DNA of 64,000 nt from Syngnathus acus (taxonomy: Eukaryota > Chordata > Actinopteri > Syngnathiformes > Syngnathidae). The notes under the pieces are model-generated. The model was given only the letters and a program-made list of their open reading frames with translations, searched no databases and was not told the origin of the DNA. A program made the translations under genes and the position numbers. Numbering within the stretch: position 1 is the stretch's first letter; each line of letters begins with the position of its first letter. The stretch lies in assembly GCF_901709675.1 (NCBI RefSeq), contig NC_051093.1, positions 9,742,053 to 9,806,052 on the forward strand, given 5' to 3'. Shown piece by piece: positions 26,791 through 39,900 of the stretch.

Positions 26791-27020
26791 TGTTTTCTCT
26801 TCACGTGCCGTTGCCACAGTTGCTTGTGAAGGGATTGTGCTTGAGTGGAGATTCCCTGCTGCTGAACAATCGTCCCAAAGCGAGCAGCAGCAAAGTGGCT
26901 GCGTGGGTGGTGTCGAACGCAATGTGGAAAACACCGCCGTGATTGGTCCAAAACGGGGCAGGATCCCTATAGTGAGTGGCGAGCCCGTATCCAAGGTGCT
27001 GATGTAATCTGCTGACGTCA
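26791..27020 (-). promoter_or_regulatory. Possible upstream alternative promoter and first exon
   Basis: On the minus strand a donor AACAG|GTAAGC lies at 26790/26789. A perfect palindromic CRE (TGACGTCA) is at 27013-27020, and a CCAAT box (ATTGG on plus) is at about 26942-26946. The layout would suit a second TOB1 first exon or a short non-coding transcript. No coding potential was recognised. Confidence 0.35.
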
Positions 27021-27088
27021 CGCTCGGGCTCCACGCAAGCCGCTGTTGCCAAATTTAAAGAGCACGAACATACGCAGGGAGCCCCCCC

Positions 27089-27110
27089 ATATATATATAT
27101 ATATATATAT
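27089..27110. repeat. (AT)n tract
   Basis: About 11 AT units after a C run; self-complementary. Confidence 0.95.
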
Positions 27111-28260
27111 GGATGAAATCGTAACTTTAATGTACTCCATGTTTTCAACAATATTCATCAGTCATTCCTATTCCTAATTCAGAACAGACTGCATGCGTTT
27201 TTTCCCCTTTTTTTTTTGTAATAGTCAATGTTGTGTGTTTTGCCTGCCGATGGACAGGGTGGACTTTCAGACATTCTTGAAGCACTTAGTTGTGCCGAGC
27301 ACGGTCATGTGCTGGTTGCAAAGCTGCAAATACATGCGAAAAAGTCTCCCATGCAAAGCGCAGCGGGGCTCACCGACGATAGACCAGGCAGTAGGCAGGC
27401 CAGCACCCGAAGATTAGAAGGTTTGACGAAGCCAAGTGCATTCAGATTAGAGTGCAAGTTAGCGCTCATGTGGCTCCGCGGCTTGTTTTGACTGTAAACA
27501 GCTCAGCCAAACTTAATACTATATGGAGTGTCCTCTAGGGCCAAAGTCAAAACTGCCACTTTCCATTCTGTGCTGATTCTGGTGCTTTTTTTAAGCACCG
27601 CAGTATACAATCTGCGTGTATGCATGCCTGTGGTATTTACAGTTCTAAAAGACAGATATCAAGTGACGGAGAAAGGTCAGCAGCCATAACAAGGCATGCT
27701 AAGACTGCTATATTGTCTTAGGGTGTAATCCCCAAACGTATCCTTCAGTCCGGTGCCAGTTCTGTCACTTGTGTTTACCAAGAAGTGGAGACTGACTGAC
27801 TCGCATCACACAGATGGGAGGGTACTCTGACTGTTTTTTTTTTTTTTTTTTTAAATGTACAACTTTGGTCTAGAGGAATAACTATGATAATATTACATAA
27901 GCAGCACCGTGGCGAATGCGCAGTCTCCACTTATAGGCCGAGAGCTGCTAGGAAGAAAAATGAAGGCGAGCTGACTGTCAGTTTGTTTTTGAGACACTAT
28001 TTAAAGACTTGTTTGTCGGCGCGGCGTTATCAAGCAAACAGACGAGGAGCAGCTGACACACATGCAGATTCTCACACGCTGTTTCCAGCGTTTGCCTCCC
28101 CTCCTCCCTCGCTTTCCTCCAATCCCGTTAGCGCCGCAATCCTCGCCCTCCCTCCCTCCCTCCCTCTCGCAGCTCAGACGGAGAGCCTTTGACGTCACGC
28201 CGTGTTATTACTTAACACAAGTCTGCACAGCGCCTGGGGCAGCAGCACGTAATACACAGA

Positions 28261-28289
28261 TGCCTGCCTGCCTGCCTGCCTGCCTGCCT
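28261..28289. repeat. (TGCC)n tract
   Basis: Seven TGCC units. Confidence 0.9.
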
Positions 28290-29619
28290 TTCCCTTTGAA
28301 CAATAAATGAGGTAGAGTCCGTCCGGAATGAGGAAAGGCGGAGGGAATGCTGTTAGTACAACAACTAATGCATTTACACTCAAGTGACAAGCCTGTAACT
28401 GTTGCTAATAATAAAAGCAACGGCAGGAAGGTTTTTCTGTTTGGCCACAAACGGATTATAGCGCAGGAACAACTCAAATATATTCATATCATAGGACAGA
28501 CACCTTTTATTGAGCCGAGGCACATATTTTCTATTAGAAAAATCCCAAGTATTTTACCTTAATGGTGCTACTGCTGCCATCTAGCAGTAAGGCGTATAAT
28601 TGCTCTACCTGTCACTGTACGTCACAAGCATAAATAGGTGAATAAAATCAAATTACTGTTAAATGTTATCTAAGCACAACTGACTAAATACTTGCTCCGG
28701 ATACAAATGGAACATTTCGGGGGGCCAGGGGAAAAGGGAAAGAAGAAGAAAAATATTCAAGACAGAATGTGGATTATGACTTTTACTGTGTAAAAAAAAT
28801 AAAAATAAAAATAAAATGGAGATATGCTACAGGTAGGTCACACACAAACAAAGGCGCCTGGATGGGCACGATAGGACAAGCGGCTGATATCTCTCAGGAC
28901 AGTATGTTCCCGTTGGTCACATGCTCACTTCATTCTACACTTGGCTTGATTGTGTTGCTCCCCCCATTAGTCCCAGTCAAAGCCACTGGGCAAAGAGGCA
29001 CAAGGCTTGTCAATTGCACTGCCATGCATGTGGAAATACACACGTACAAACACACACACTTTCTCCACCACTGGCCTTTTTGCCTATAAACTGTCTCCAG
29101 TGACAAAACGCCTTCCTTCTCCTGTGCCTCAAGGACATAGAAGGGAATCAATTTGGTAATGAGACGTAGATGGAAAGATGAGACAAAGTATATTTGATGA
29201 TCTGTGCATGACAAGACTGGAGCCATCACTATGTTCACTATTTGTTATTCCACCATTAGAGAGAAAAAACACAGCAAGCGTCATCATGGTTTAAATAGAA
29301 GCGTAATTAGTCCCACATGAGGGAAACGTTTCTTCTACTCTGGATGAGTCTTGACACCTCAAGTTTACGATCTAAATAGTAAACAGACCCGAGGCCCGAG
29401 CACACACTGTCTCATCAATTACTGTCTGGAGTTTACTGCAGCTCAGGCTGGCAAATTGTGTCGAGCTTTGCAAAACAAAACGCAGCGCAATGCATTGAAA
29501 ATAGCCATAGGAAAATAAACAGGACGCATTTCGTGAGTGTCGAGAGATTTACATTAAAGGTGAACTCGCTTCAACCGCGGCTACCGGATGTCTGGGAAGC
29601 TAAAGAAAACAGCTAGCTA

Positions 29620-29707
29620 GGAAGGAAGGAAGGAAGGAAGGAAGGAAGGAAGGAAGGAAGGAAGGAAGGAAGGAAGGAAGGAAGGAAGGAAGGAAGGAAG
29701 GAAGGAA
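29620..29707. repeat. (GGAA)n tetranucleotide array
   Basis: About 22 pure GGAA units, a homopurine tract. GGAA is the ETS-factor core, and the tract is also triplex-prone. Confidence 0.97.
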
Positions 29708-31139
29708 ATCACTTCAAGCTAACAGTGTAAAAAAGGTGACCCATTAAGATTCACACAGAGAAATTAAAAGCAAACAGCAGGCCGATAGGCCGCTTGACAA
29801 ATGAGAGGATGGATAGATGGAGACGGCAAGATGGAGGAAAGAAACTGAACTAAATAACCTGCTTTATGGAACAGAAAGCAACACATTTCAACGTCCGTGT
29901 CTGGGGGATGGGAAGAAAAAAAAAAAAAAAAAAAATCACTCACTGGCTTTCCCAAACACATTCAGACGTCCTGAATATGTAATTGCATCCAGCTGCACGG
30001 AACCCTCGGACGTGCTACTTTCAAGCGTTCAATGGATAATCTCGTCCTCATCCAAATGAGATTCCTGCTCTCTAAACTACAAAGGAAGTGTTTTCTTCCA
30101 CAGCGCATTGTCACAAGAAAGCAGCTGCATCTCATCCATTCATCATTTACACATTTCACATCCAGCACGACGCTGGAACATATATTTCTCATGGCAAGAT
30201 CGGGGATGATCAATGGAAGGAAGGAGAGGAAGAATTGATATATGAAAACCAACGATGATGAATGGATAAATGAAGGACTAAGTGGACCAGTCGATGCCGG
30301 GCTGACAGCTCAATCTGGAAGGGTGGATGGATGGATGGATGAAATAGCAAATATGGAAGGAAACAGAAATAAAGAAGAGGAAGGGAGGAAGGAAGGAAGG
30401 AAGGATGATGGACGGAGCGGTCGGCTTGACGAATGTAACGCATGGACGTTAGTTAAAGGGGGGAAAATGACGAAAAGATGACAAATGGCTGAGGATGCAC
30501 GGATCGATGGAGGCAACATGGATGCATGTTGAGTGGGCGTTCAAGCTGTGTATCATCCATGCATGTAAAAAAAAAAAACCAGCATGATCTGATTTAACAT
30601 CTAGTGAATAGAAAAACATGGAAAGACTGACTGCAGGGTCATCAAAGATTTACATGAGTGCGCGCGGCCGCTGAGCACGTCTGCTGCTCACAGAGATAAG
30701 GGCCGTTGTGCAGGTTCATATTCCACATCCACATCAGCAGCACGGTGACAGTGAAAACTTCCTGTCCCCCGCCATGCACATGACCTGACTCGAAATCACG
30801 TAGCCTCGCTCACCAATAAGAATACCAATATGCTTGACCTTTGCCTTCCACTCATGTCAACCGTGGTTCTCCTTTACTGAAATATGAGACATGTCCTGAA
30901 AGCGATACTTGTAATTGTCCGATTCTAGAGTAAAAGTCCTAAAGTATCGAATATTTGCTGATTTTATGATGATGTTGGTCAACAAAGATTTCCTCATTTT
31001 TTCGTTTCAGGTATTACTTCACTGAGCAATTTTTCTATTAGATTTGATTTTGCAGTAACAAGTGGTTAGTGGGAAACTAACATTTTATTTCCGAAGTGTA
31101 TTTGAGTAAAAAGCTAGAATTTAAAATAAGCAGCCGCTA

Positions 31140-31383
31140 TCCCGCTAAGGGGGCAAATGTTTTGAAGTTTTGAAGGTAGCCGATGTTGCATTCACATCAG
31201 GCTTTGTTGAAGGTCGCAAAAATGTGCAATTTTGAACACCATCAAAACTTCCTTGCAACAAGAAAAGAACAAAGTGTTGGCCAACCAACGTTTGGCTGAG
31301 TTTGCGACCTCGAACGAACCCTGACGTTAACACGCATTTTGCTCCCTACGCTAACCCTCGCAAAAGTTTGCCCCTTAGTGGGA
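31140..31383. mobile_element. Imperfect hairpin (MITE-like) element, 244 bp
   Basis: The ends are inverted: TCCCGCTAAGGGGGCAAA from 31140 matches the complement of TTTGCCCCTTAGTGGGA ending at 31383. The inner parts continue the inverted repeat, CATCAGGCTTTGTTGAAGG with GTCGCAAA on the left against the complement of TTTGCGAC with CTCGAACGAACCCTGACG on the right. No open frame of note. I could not define a target-site duplication. Confidence 0.6.
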
Positions 31384-32433
31384 TCCTTTTTTCACAGTGC
31401 ATCTACACAAATATACTATTCCAGTCTCTGCTGGAGTATGTGTGACTCGTTTTAAACAATGAGAAAATCCAATGCGCAATGTTTTTTCCTGGAGGAATTG
31501 TGCAAGGACGGCGATCCTAAGTGAGATGGCGTTCCATATCTCCAAGTATATGACAAGCCTTTATCTGTGGCTGCAAACACCTTGCCCCCCACATTGCGTG
31601 TATGTATGTGCGTACGCGTATGTAGCACATCACATTCACAGTCCATAAAGCGCCCGCTCTGCTGTGGGCCTTCCAGACATGCTGTCTCAGTGCGCTTGGT
31701 GTTAATATCGGTGTTTGCGTGTGCCGCTGCTCCTTCAGACCTCCTGCTGCTGCTGCCGCCTTATCTACGAGTCATGTGCAATCATAGTAACACACACATG
31801 ATCAGCGGTAACTGAGTCCTAGCAGCTATAGCTGTTTTGGAAACAGATATGGTATCATGGAGGAGTTGATGCATAGCTAAAATGAGTTCAGCACATGATC
31901 CTTTTCTTTATTTAGAGTCTGTCGTGCAGAGCGTGTGAGGTGAGCCAATATCACATTGGCGCGGTCCAGCGCTCACGTTTGACTTGTGCGTTCATGAGGA
32001 ACTTGCGGATCACGCAAAGTCAGCTGCTGTAAATTGTGCACCTGTGTATCTTTGATTTGCTTAACTTGATCTGTTCTATTATTGTTTACAACATTTTGTC
32101 GTGTGGGGAAATCTACAAAGTCACTGGTCAGATCTTAGGGGTAAGTGATGTCAATGCAAACTTAGCAAATAACCGGAGGCCCAAAACAGATCAAGCCTCT
32201 CACGCGCCTCATGAAAAACACGGCTTCAATAGTTCAAACCAAAGCAATCGTCTTTTCCTTCATCTTTTGAAGAGGAAGCACCCAGCCGCTCGCTACTCTT
32301 CACACTTAACGTATTTGAAGCCCAAACTCAGCCAGCCAGTCTTCTTTGATTCTTCGTGAAAGGCAAACGGCATCCCCCGAATATCTACCGTGTCAGTGTC
32401 ATCTATTCTCCCCTGACCTTTGACTTACTGTAC

Positions 32434-32470
32434 CTATCTATCTATCTAGCTATCTAGCTATCTATCTATC
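32434..32470. repeat. (TATC)n/(TAGC)n tract
   Basis: Nine tetranucleotide units, mostly TATC with two TAGC interruptions. Confidence 0.9.
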
Positions 32471-33351
32471 GCCTCACATAGACACAAATCAGCTTTTGAC
32501 ATAATGGTGTCAGAGATTGTATATTTGGACCGGCGATGATTGGCAGAGCCAGGAGTGTGTGACAAGGTCTGGAAGAATTCTGAGAAATCCAAGGAGAGTC
32601 ACACACATACCAATTTGAGGTGCAATAAAAAGTGGAAGGTTGGGGGCAACACAACATTAGACTAGCTAAGCGACTAGCAATTGCTACTCCTCCTCCATAT
32701 ATATATATATATCAAAATCATAAAATGCATCAACAAACACTCGGAACTCCATTTCCAATGAATACATTTGCGTCATGCTAACTGTAATGCGTTTCGTTTT
32801 GCGTGGGTTTCCCTGCACTTGTCCTTAAACCTCAATTAAAATGACGCCGCTGCCTGGAACGCACAGTTCACGCGCACTCTCTGATATTTGACGCCCACCT
32901 CACTCAGACATGGAAGTGATGAACAGGGTGCTACGACTGACAACAGGCTTCCTCGGTGTTACATGTTGTCCCTTCCCTTCCCTTCCCATACCGCCCCATC
33001 CCGTCCCCCCTTCTGTCACACTGCAACTGTTGTTTTGCCTTCACCGCCGCATAAACCAAAGTCCCAGTGAGTGCGCAGTTCTTCACTCGCAGTCACCATG
33101 GGAACAACAACAATCAAGTCACACGGGGAGGATGAGTGATGAGACAAGTTATTGGGGGTATCTTGTTTGGTAACGCCACGTTTTCATCGTCTCACATCTT
33201 CACAATCTGTACTTTCCTCAATCTGTATTTTGCTCCGGGTCCAACAGATAAAGGCCAAACTATGTCTAGAATTGCAAATATACGACTCCTCAGAGAGAAA
33301 GCCTCCACGGTCGCCAACGTCCCCAATCCAAATCTGATGAAAATAAGATTT

Positions 33352-33359
33352 CTGCACAG
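33352..33359 (+). repeat. Left target-site duplication of the hAT-like unit
   Basis: CTGCACAG directly before TAGGGGTG. It matches CTGCATAG after the right end at 7 of 8 positions. An 8-bp duplication is the hAT signature. Confidence 0.7.
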
Positions 33360-33849
33360 TAGGGGTGTAAATCGCGGGTTTTGTAACGATACGATATCAT
33401 GTCGATACAAAGAATCACGATACGATATTTGCCGATATCTTAAAGCCTGCTGTGATTCATTCACGATACATCACGATATAGTGCTCTACGATCGATATAG
33501 AACAATATCCTGATTTATAACAATTCATACGCAAAATCAACAAGGTACTGCAAACTCTTTATTTAGGAAATTACAAAGTGCTTCCAAACGAATGACTTGA
33601 AGCCCAAAGGGGAGCGAATTTCCTCGTCTTCTTGGACAGACACTAGCCATAGCACCAGCCCAGGAGCCGCGTAGTTGTCGGCTCCCCTTTCACGTGCCTG
33701 CTCTGCTCACAACACAACACGCCGCGCACTGCTCCCGGAAAGAGGAAGCAAGCAACAATGAACTGGATTTCAAAATAAAGTCGCGTCTAATGTCCGAGGT
33801 CAAAAACGGGCGATATAGATCGATGTTTACGTTTAGCATCGATGCCAAC

Positions 33850-33907
33850 AAATCGTAGAGCATTATATCGATTAATCGATGTGTATCGATGAATCGTTAC
33901 ACCCCTA
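33850..33907 (+). repeat. 58-bp direct repeat, left copy (element right end)
   Basis: This copy begins AAATCGTAGAGCATTATATC and ends TTACACCCCTA. It is identical by eye over all 58 bases to 40330-40387. It has the sequence of an element terminus but is followed by satellite, not by a target-site duplication. Confidence 0.95.
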
Positions 33908-36900
33908 GTTTCAAACTACTTTTAGGGTTTCTAAGAATAGGGTTTCTAACTAGGCTTTCAAAACCAGGGTTAGGGTTTCCGACCAGGGTTTCCAAGGAGT
34001 TTTGCCATTGCTAATTAGGGTTTCAAACTAGGGTTAGGGTTTCCGACTAGGGTTTTAAACCAAGGTTAGGGTTACAAACTAGGTTTTAAAGCTAGGCTTA
34101 AGGTTTCCAACGAGGCTTTCAAACTACTTTTAGGGTTTCTAAGATTAGGGTTTCTAACTAGGCTTTCAAAACGAGGGTTAGGGTTTTCGACTAGGGTTTC
34201 CAAAGTTAGGGTTAGGATTAGGGTTGGGGTTAAGGTTTCTAACTAGGCTTTCAAAACTAGGGTTAGGGTGAGAGTTAGAGTTAGAGTTAGGGTTAGGGTT
34301 ACTAACTAGGCTTTCAAAACTAGAGTTAGGGTTAGGGTTTCTAACTAGGCTTTCAAAACTAGGGTTAGGGTTTCCGACTAGGGTTTCCAAGGAGTTTTGC
34401 CATCGCTAATTAGGGTTTCAAACTAGGCTCAGGGTTTCCGACTAGGGTTTTAAACCAAGGTTAGGGTTTCAAACTAGGTTTTAAAGCTAGGGTTAGGGTT
34501 TCCAACGAGGGTTTCAAACTACTTTTAGGGTTTCTAAGATAAGGGTTTCTAACTAGGCTTTCAAAACGAGGGTTAGGGTTTTCGACTAGGGTTTCCAAAG
34601 TTAGGGTTAGGATTAGGGTTGGGGTTAGGGTTTCTAACTAGGCTTTCAAAACTAGGGTTAGGGTTAGGGTTAGAGTTAGGGTTAGAGTTAGGGTTAGAGT
34701 TAGGGTTACTAACTAGGCTTTCAAAACTAGAGTTAGGGTTAGGGTTAGGGTTTCTAACTAGGCTTTCAAAACTAGGGTTAGGGTTAGTTAGAGTTAGGGT
34801 TAGGGTTAGGGTTAGAGTTAGAGTTAGGGTTACTAACTAGGCTTTCAAAACTAGAGTTAGGGTTAGGGTTACTAACTAGGCTTTCAAAACTAGAGTTAGG
34901 GTTAGGGTTAGGGTTTCTAACTAGGCTTTCAAAACTAGGGTTAGGGTTTCCGACTAGGGTTTCCAAGGAGTTTTGCCATCGCTAATTAGGGTTTCAAACT
35001 AGGCTCAGGGTTTCCGACTAGGGTTTTAAACCAAGGTTAGGGTTTCAAACTAGGTTTTAAAGCTAGGGTTAGGGTTTCCAACGAGGGTTTCAAACAACTT
35101 TTAGGGTTTCTAAGATTAGGGTTTCTAACTAGGCTTTCAAAACGAGGGTTAGGGTTTTCGACTAGGGTTTCCAAAGTTAGGGTTAGGATTAGGGTTGGGG
35201 TTAGGGTTTCTAACTAGGCTTTCAAAACTAGGGTTAGGGTGAGGGTGAGAGTTAGAGTTAGAGTTAGGGTTAGGGTTACTAACTAGGCTTTCAAAACTAG
35301 AGTTAGGGTTAGGGTTTCTAACTAGGCTTTCAAAACTAGGGTTAGGGTTTCCGACTAGGGTTTCCAAGGAGTTTTGCCATCGCTAATTAGGGTTTCAAAC
35401 TAGGCTCAGGGTTTCCGACTAGGGTTTTAAACCAAGGTTAGGGTTTCAAACTAGGTTTTAAAGCTAGGGTAAGGGTTTCCAACGAGGGTTTCAAACTACT
35501 TTTAGGGTTTCTAAGATTGAGGTTTCTAACTAGGCTTTCAAAACTAGGGTTAGGGTTTTCGACTAGGGTTTCCAAAGTTAGGGTTAGGATTAGGGTTGGG
35601 GTTAGGGTTTCTAACTAGGCTTTCAAAACTAGGGTTAGGGTTAGAGTTAGAGTTATAGTTAGAGTTAGGGTTAGGGTTAGGGTTAGGGTTAGAGTTAGGG
35701 TTAGGGTTAGGGTTAGGGTTAGGGTTAGGGTTAGGGTTACTAACTAGGCTTTCAAAACTAGAGTTAGGGTTAGGGTTTCTAACTAGGCTTTCAAAACTAG
35801 GGTTAGGGTTTCCGACTAGGGTTTCCAAGGAGTTTTGCCATCGCTAATTAGGGTTTCAAACTAGGCTCAGGGTTTCCGACTAGGGTTTTAAACCAAGGTT
35901 AGGGTTTCAAACTAGGTTTTCAAGCTAGGGTTAGGGTTTCCAACGAGGGTTTCAAACTACTTTTAGGGTTTCTAAGATTAGGGTTTCTAACTAGGCTTTC
36001 AAAACGAGGGTTAGGGTTTTCGACTAGGGTTTCCAAAGTTAGGGTTAGGATTAGGGTTGGGGTTAGGGTTTCTAACTAGGCTTTCAAAACTAGGGTTAGG
36101 GTTAGGGTTAGAGTTAGGGTTAGAGTTAGGGTTAGAGTTAGGGTTACTAACTAGGCTTTCAAAACTAGAGTTAGGGTTAGGGTTAGGGTTTCTAACTAGG
36201 CTTTCAAAACTAGGGTTAGGGTTAGTTAGAGTTAGAGTTAGGGTTAGGGTTAGAGTTAGAGTTAGGGTTAGGGTTACTAACTAGGCTTTCAAAACTAGAG
36301 TTAGGGTTAGGGTTACTAACTAGGCTTTCAAAACTAGAGTTAGGGTTAGGGTTAGGGTTTCTAACTAGGCTTTCAAAACTAGGGTTAGGGTTTCCGACTA
36401 GGGTTTCCAAGGAGTTTTGCCATCGCTAATTAGGGTTTCAAACTAGGCTCAGGGTTTCCGACTAGGGTTTTAAACCAAGGTTAGGGTTTCAAACTAGGTT
36501 TTAAAGCTAGGGTTAGGGTTTCCAACGAGGGTTTCAAACAACTTTTAGGGTTTCTAAGATTAGGGTTTCTAACTAGGCTTTCAAAACGAGGGTTAGGGTT
36601 TTCGACTAGGGTTTCCAAAGTTAGGGTTAGGATTAGGGTTGGGGTTAGGGTTTCTAACTAGGCTTTCAAAACTAGGGTTAGGGTGAGGGTGAGGGTGAGA
36701 GTTAGAGTTAGAGTTAGAGTTAGGGTTAGGGTTAGGGTTACTAACTAGGCTTTCAAAACTAGAGTTAGGGTTAGGGTTTCTAACTAGGCTTTCAAAATTA
36801 GGGTTAGGGTTTCCGACTAGGGTTTCCAAGGAGTTTTGCCATCGCTAATTAGGGTTTCAAACTAGGCTCAGGGTTTTCGACTAGGGTTTTAAACCAAGGT

Positions 36901-39900
36901 TAGGGTTTCAAACTAGGTTTTAAAGCTAGGGTTAGGGTTTCCAACGAGGGTTTCAAACTACTTTTAGGGTTTCTAAGATTGAGGTTTCTAACTAGGCTTT
37001 CAAAACTAGGGTTAGGGTTTTCGACTAGGGTTTCCAAAGTTAGGGTTAGGGTTAGGATTAGGGTTGGGGTTAGGGTTAGGGTTTCTAACTAGGCTTTCAA
37101 AACTAGGGTTAGGGTTAGAGTTAGAGTTAGGGTTAGGGTTAGGGTTAGGGTTAGAGTTAGGGTTAGGGTTAGAGTTAGGGTTAGAGTTAGAGTTAGAGTT
37201 ACTAACTAGGCTTTCAAAACTAGAGTTAGGGTTAGGGTTTCTAACTAGGCTTTCAAAACTAGGGTTAGGGTTTCTGACTAGGGTTTCCAAGGAGTTTTGC
37301 CATCGCTAATTAGGGTTTCAAACTAGGCTCAGGGTTTCCGACTAGGGTTTTAAACCAAGGTTAGGGTTTCAAACTAGGTTTTAAAGCTAGGGTTAGGGTT
37401 TCCAACGAGGGTTTCAAACTACTTTTAGGGTTTCTAAGATTAGGGTTTCTAACTAGGCTTTCAAAACGAGGGTTAGGGTTTTCGACTAGGGTTTCCAAAG
37501 TTAGGGTTAGGATTAGGGTTGGGGTTAGGGTTTCTAACTAGGCTTTCAAAACTAGGGTTAGGGTTAGGGTTAGAGTTAGGGTTAGAGTTAGGGTTACTAA
37601 CTAGGCTTTCAAAACTAGAGTTAGGGTTAGGGTTAGGGTTTCTAACTAGGCTTTCAAAACTAGGGTTAGGGTTAGTTAGAGTTAGGGTTAGAGTTAGAGT
37701 TAGGGTTAGGGTTACTAACTAGGCTTTCAAAACTAGAGTTAGGGTTAGGGTTACTAACTAGGCTTTCAAAACTAGAGTTAGGGTTAGGGTTTCTAACTAG
37801 GCTTTCAAAACTAGGGTTAGGGTTTCCGACTAGGGTTTCCAAGGAGTTTTGCCATCGCTAATTAGGGTTTCAAACTAGGCTCAGGGTTTCCGACTAGGGT
37901 TTTAAACCAAGGTTAGGGTTTCAAACTAGGTTTTAAAGCTAGGGTTAGGGTTTCCAACGAGGGTTTCAAACAACTTTTAGGGTTTCTAAGATTAGGGTTT
38001 CTAACTAGGCTTTCAAAACTAGGGTTAGGGTTTTCGACTAGGGTTTCCAAAGTTAGGGTTAGGGTTAGGATTAGGGTTGGGGTTAGGGTTTCTAACTAGG
38101 CTTTCAAAACTAGGGTTAGGGTTAGAGTTAGGGTTAGGGTTAGGGTTAGAGTTAGAGTTAGGGTTAGGGTTACTAACTAGGCTTTCAAAACTAGAGTTAG
38201 GGTTAGGGTTTCTAACTAGGCTTTCAAAACTAGGGTTAGGGTTTCCGACTAGGGTTTCCAAGGAGTTTTGCCATCGCTAATTAGGGTTTCAAACTAGGCT
38301 CAGGGTTTCCGACTAGGGTTTTAAACCAAGGTTAGGGTTTCAAACTAGGTTTTAAAGCTAGGGTTAGGGTTTCCAACGAGGGTTTCAAACTACTTTTAGG
38401 GTTTCTAAGATTAGGGTTTCTAACTAGGCTTTCAAAACGAGGGTTAGGGTTTTCGACTAGGGTTTCCAAAGTTAGGGTTAGGATTAGGGTTGGGGTTAGG
38501 GTTTCTAACTAGGCTTTCAAAACTAGGGTTAGGGTTAGGGTTAGAGTTAGGGTTAGGGTTAGAGTTAGGGTTAGGGTTAGGGTTAGGGTTAGGGTTAGAG
38601 TTAGCGTTAGGGTTACTAACTAGGCTTTCAAAACTAGAGTTAGGGTTAGGGTTTCTAACTAGGCTTTCAAAACTAGGGTTAGGGTTAGTTAGAGTTAGGG
38701 TTAGAGTTAGGGTTAGGGTTACTAACAAGGCTTTCAAAACTAGAGTTAGGGTTAGGGTTACTAACTAGGCTTTCAAAACTAGAGTTAGGGTTAGGGTTAG
38801 GGTTTCTAACTAGGCTTTCAAAACTAGGGTTAGGGTTTCCGACTAGGGTTTCCAAGGAGTTTTGCCATCGCTAATTAGGGTTTCAAACTAGGCTCAGGGT
38901 TTCCGACTAGGGTTTTAAACCAAGGTTAGGGTTTCAAACTAGGTTTTAAAGCTAGGGTTAGGGTTTCCAACGAGGGTTTCAAACAACTTTTAGGGTTTCT
39001 AAGATTAGGGTTTCTAACTAGGCTTTCAAAACGAGGGTTAGGGTTTTCGACTAGGGTTTCCAAAGTTAGGGTTAGGATTAGGGTTGGGGTTAGGGTTTCT
39101 AACTAGGCTTTCAAAACTAGGGTTAGGGTTAGAGTTAGGGTTAGAGTTAGAGTTAGGGTTACTAACTAGGCTTTCAAAACTAGAGTTAGGGTTAGGGTTT
39201 CTAACTAGGCTTTCAAAACTAGGGTTAGGGTTTCCGACTAGGGTTTCCAAGGAGTTTTGCCATCGCTAATTAGGGTTTCAAACTAGGCTCAGGGTTTCCG
39301 ACTAGGGTTTTAAACCAAGGTTAGGGTTTCAAACTAGGTTTTAAAGCTAGGGTTAGGGTTTCCAACGAGGGTTTCAAACAACTTTTAGGGTTTCTAAGAT
39401 TAGGGTTTCTAACTAGGCTTTCAAAACGAGGGTTAGGGTTTTCGACTAGGGTTTCCAAAGTTAGGGTTAGGATTAGGGTTGGGGTTAGGGTTTCTAACTA
39501 GGCTTTCAAAACTAGGGTTAGGGTTAGAGTTAGGGTTAGAGTTAGAGTTAGGGTTACTAACTAGGCTTTCAAAACTAGAGTTAGGGTTAGGGTTTCTAAC
39601 TAGGCTTTCAAAACTAGGGTTAGGGTTTCCGACTAGGGTTTCCAAGGAGTTTTGCCATCGCTAATTAGGGTTTCAAACTAGGCTCAGGGTTTCCGACTAG
39701 GGTTTTAAACCAAGGTTAGGGTTTCAAACTAGGTTTTAAAGCTAGGGTTAGGGTTTCCAACGAGGGTTTCAAACAACTTTTAGGGTTTCTAAGATTAGGG
39801 TTTCTAACTAGGCTTTCAAAACGAGGGTTAGGGTTTTCGACTAGGGTTTCCAAAGTTAGGGTTAGGATTAGGGTTGGGGTTAGGGTTTCTAACTAGGCTT

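Larger units (their letters stand above)
27021..33351. other. Intergenic region upstream of TOB1
   Basis: About 6.3 kb without a recognisable gene. It contains an AT run (27089-27110), a TGCC tract (28261-28289), a GGAA tract (29620-29707), a GGAT/GGAA-rich stretch (30320-30410), a TATC/TAGC tract (32434-32470) and a hairpin element (31140-31383). Confidence 0.6.
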
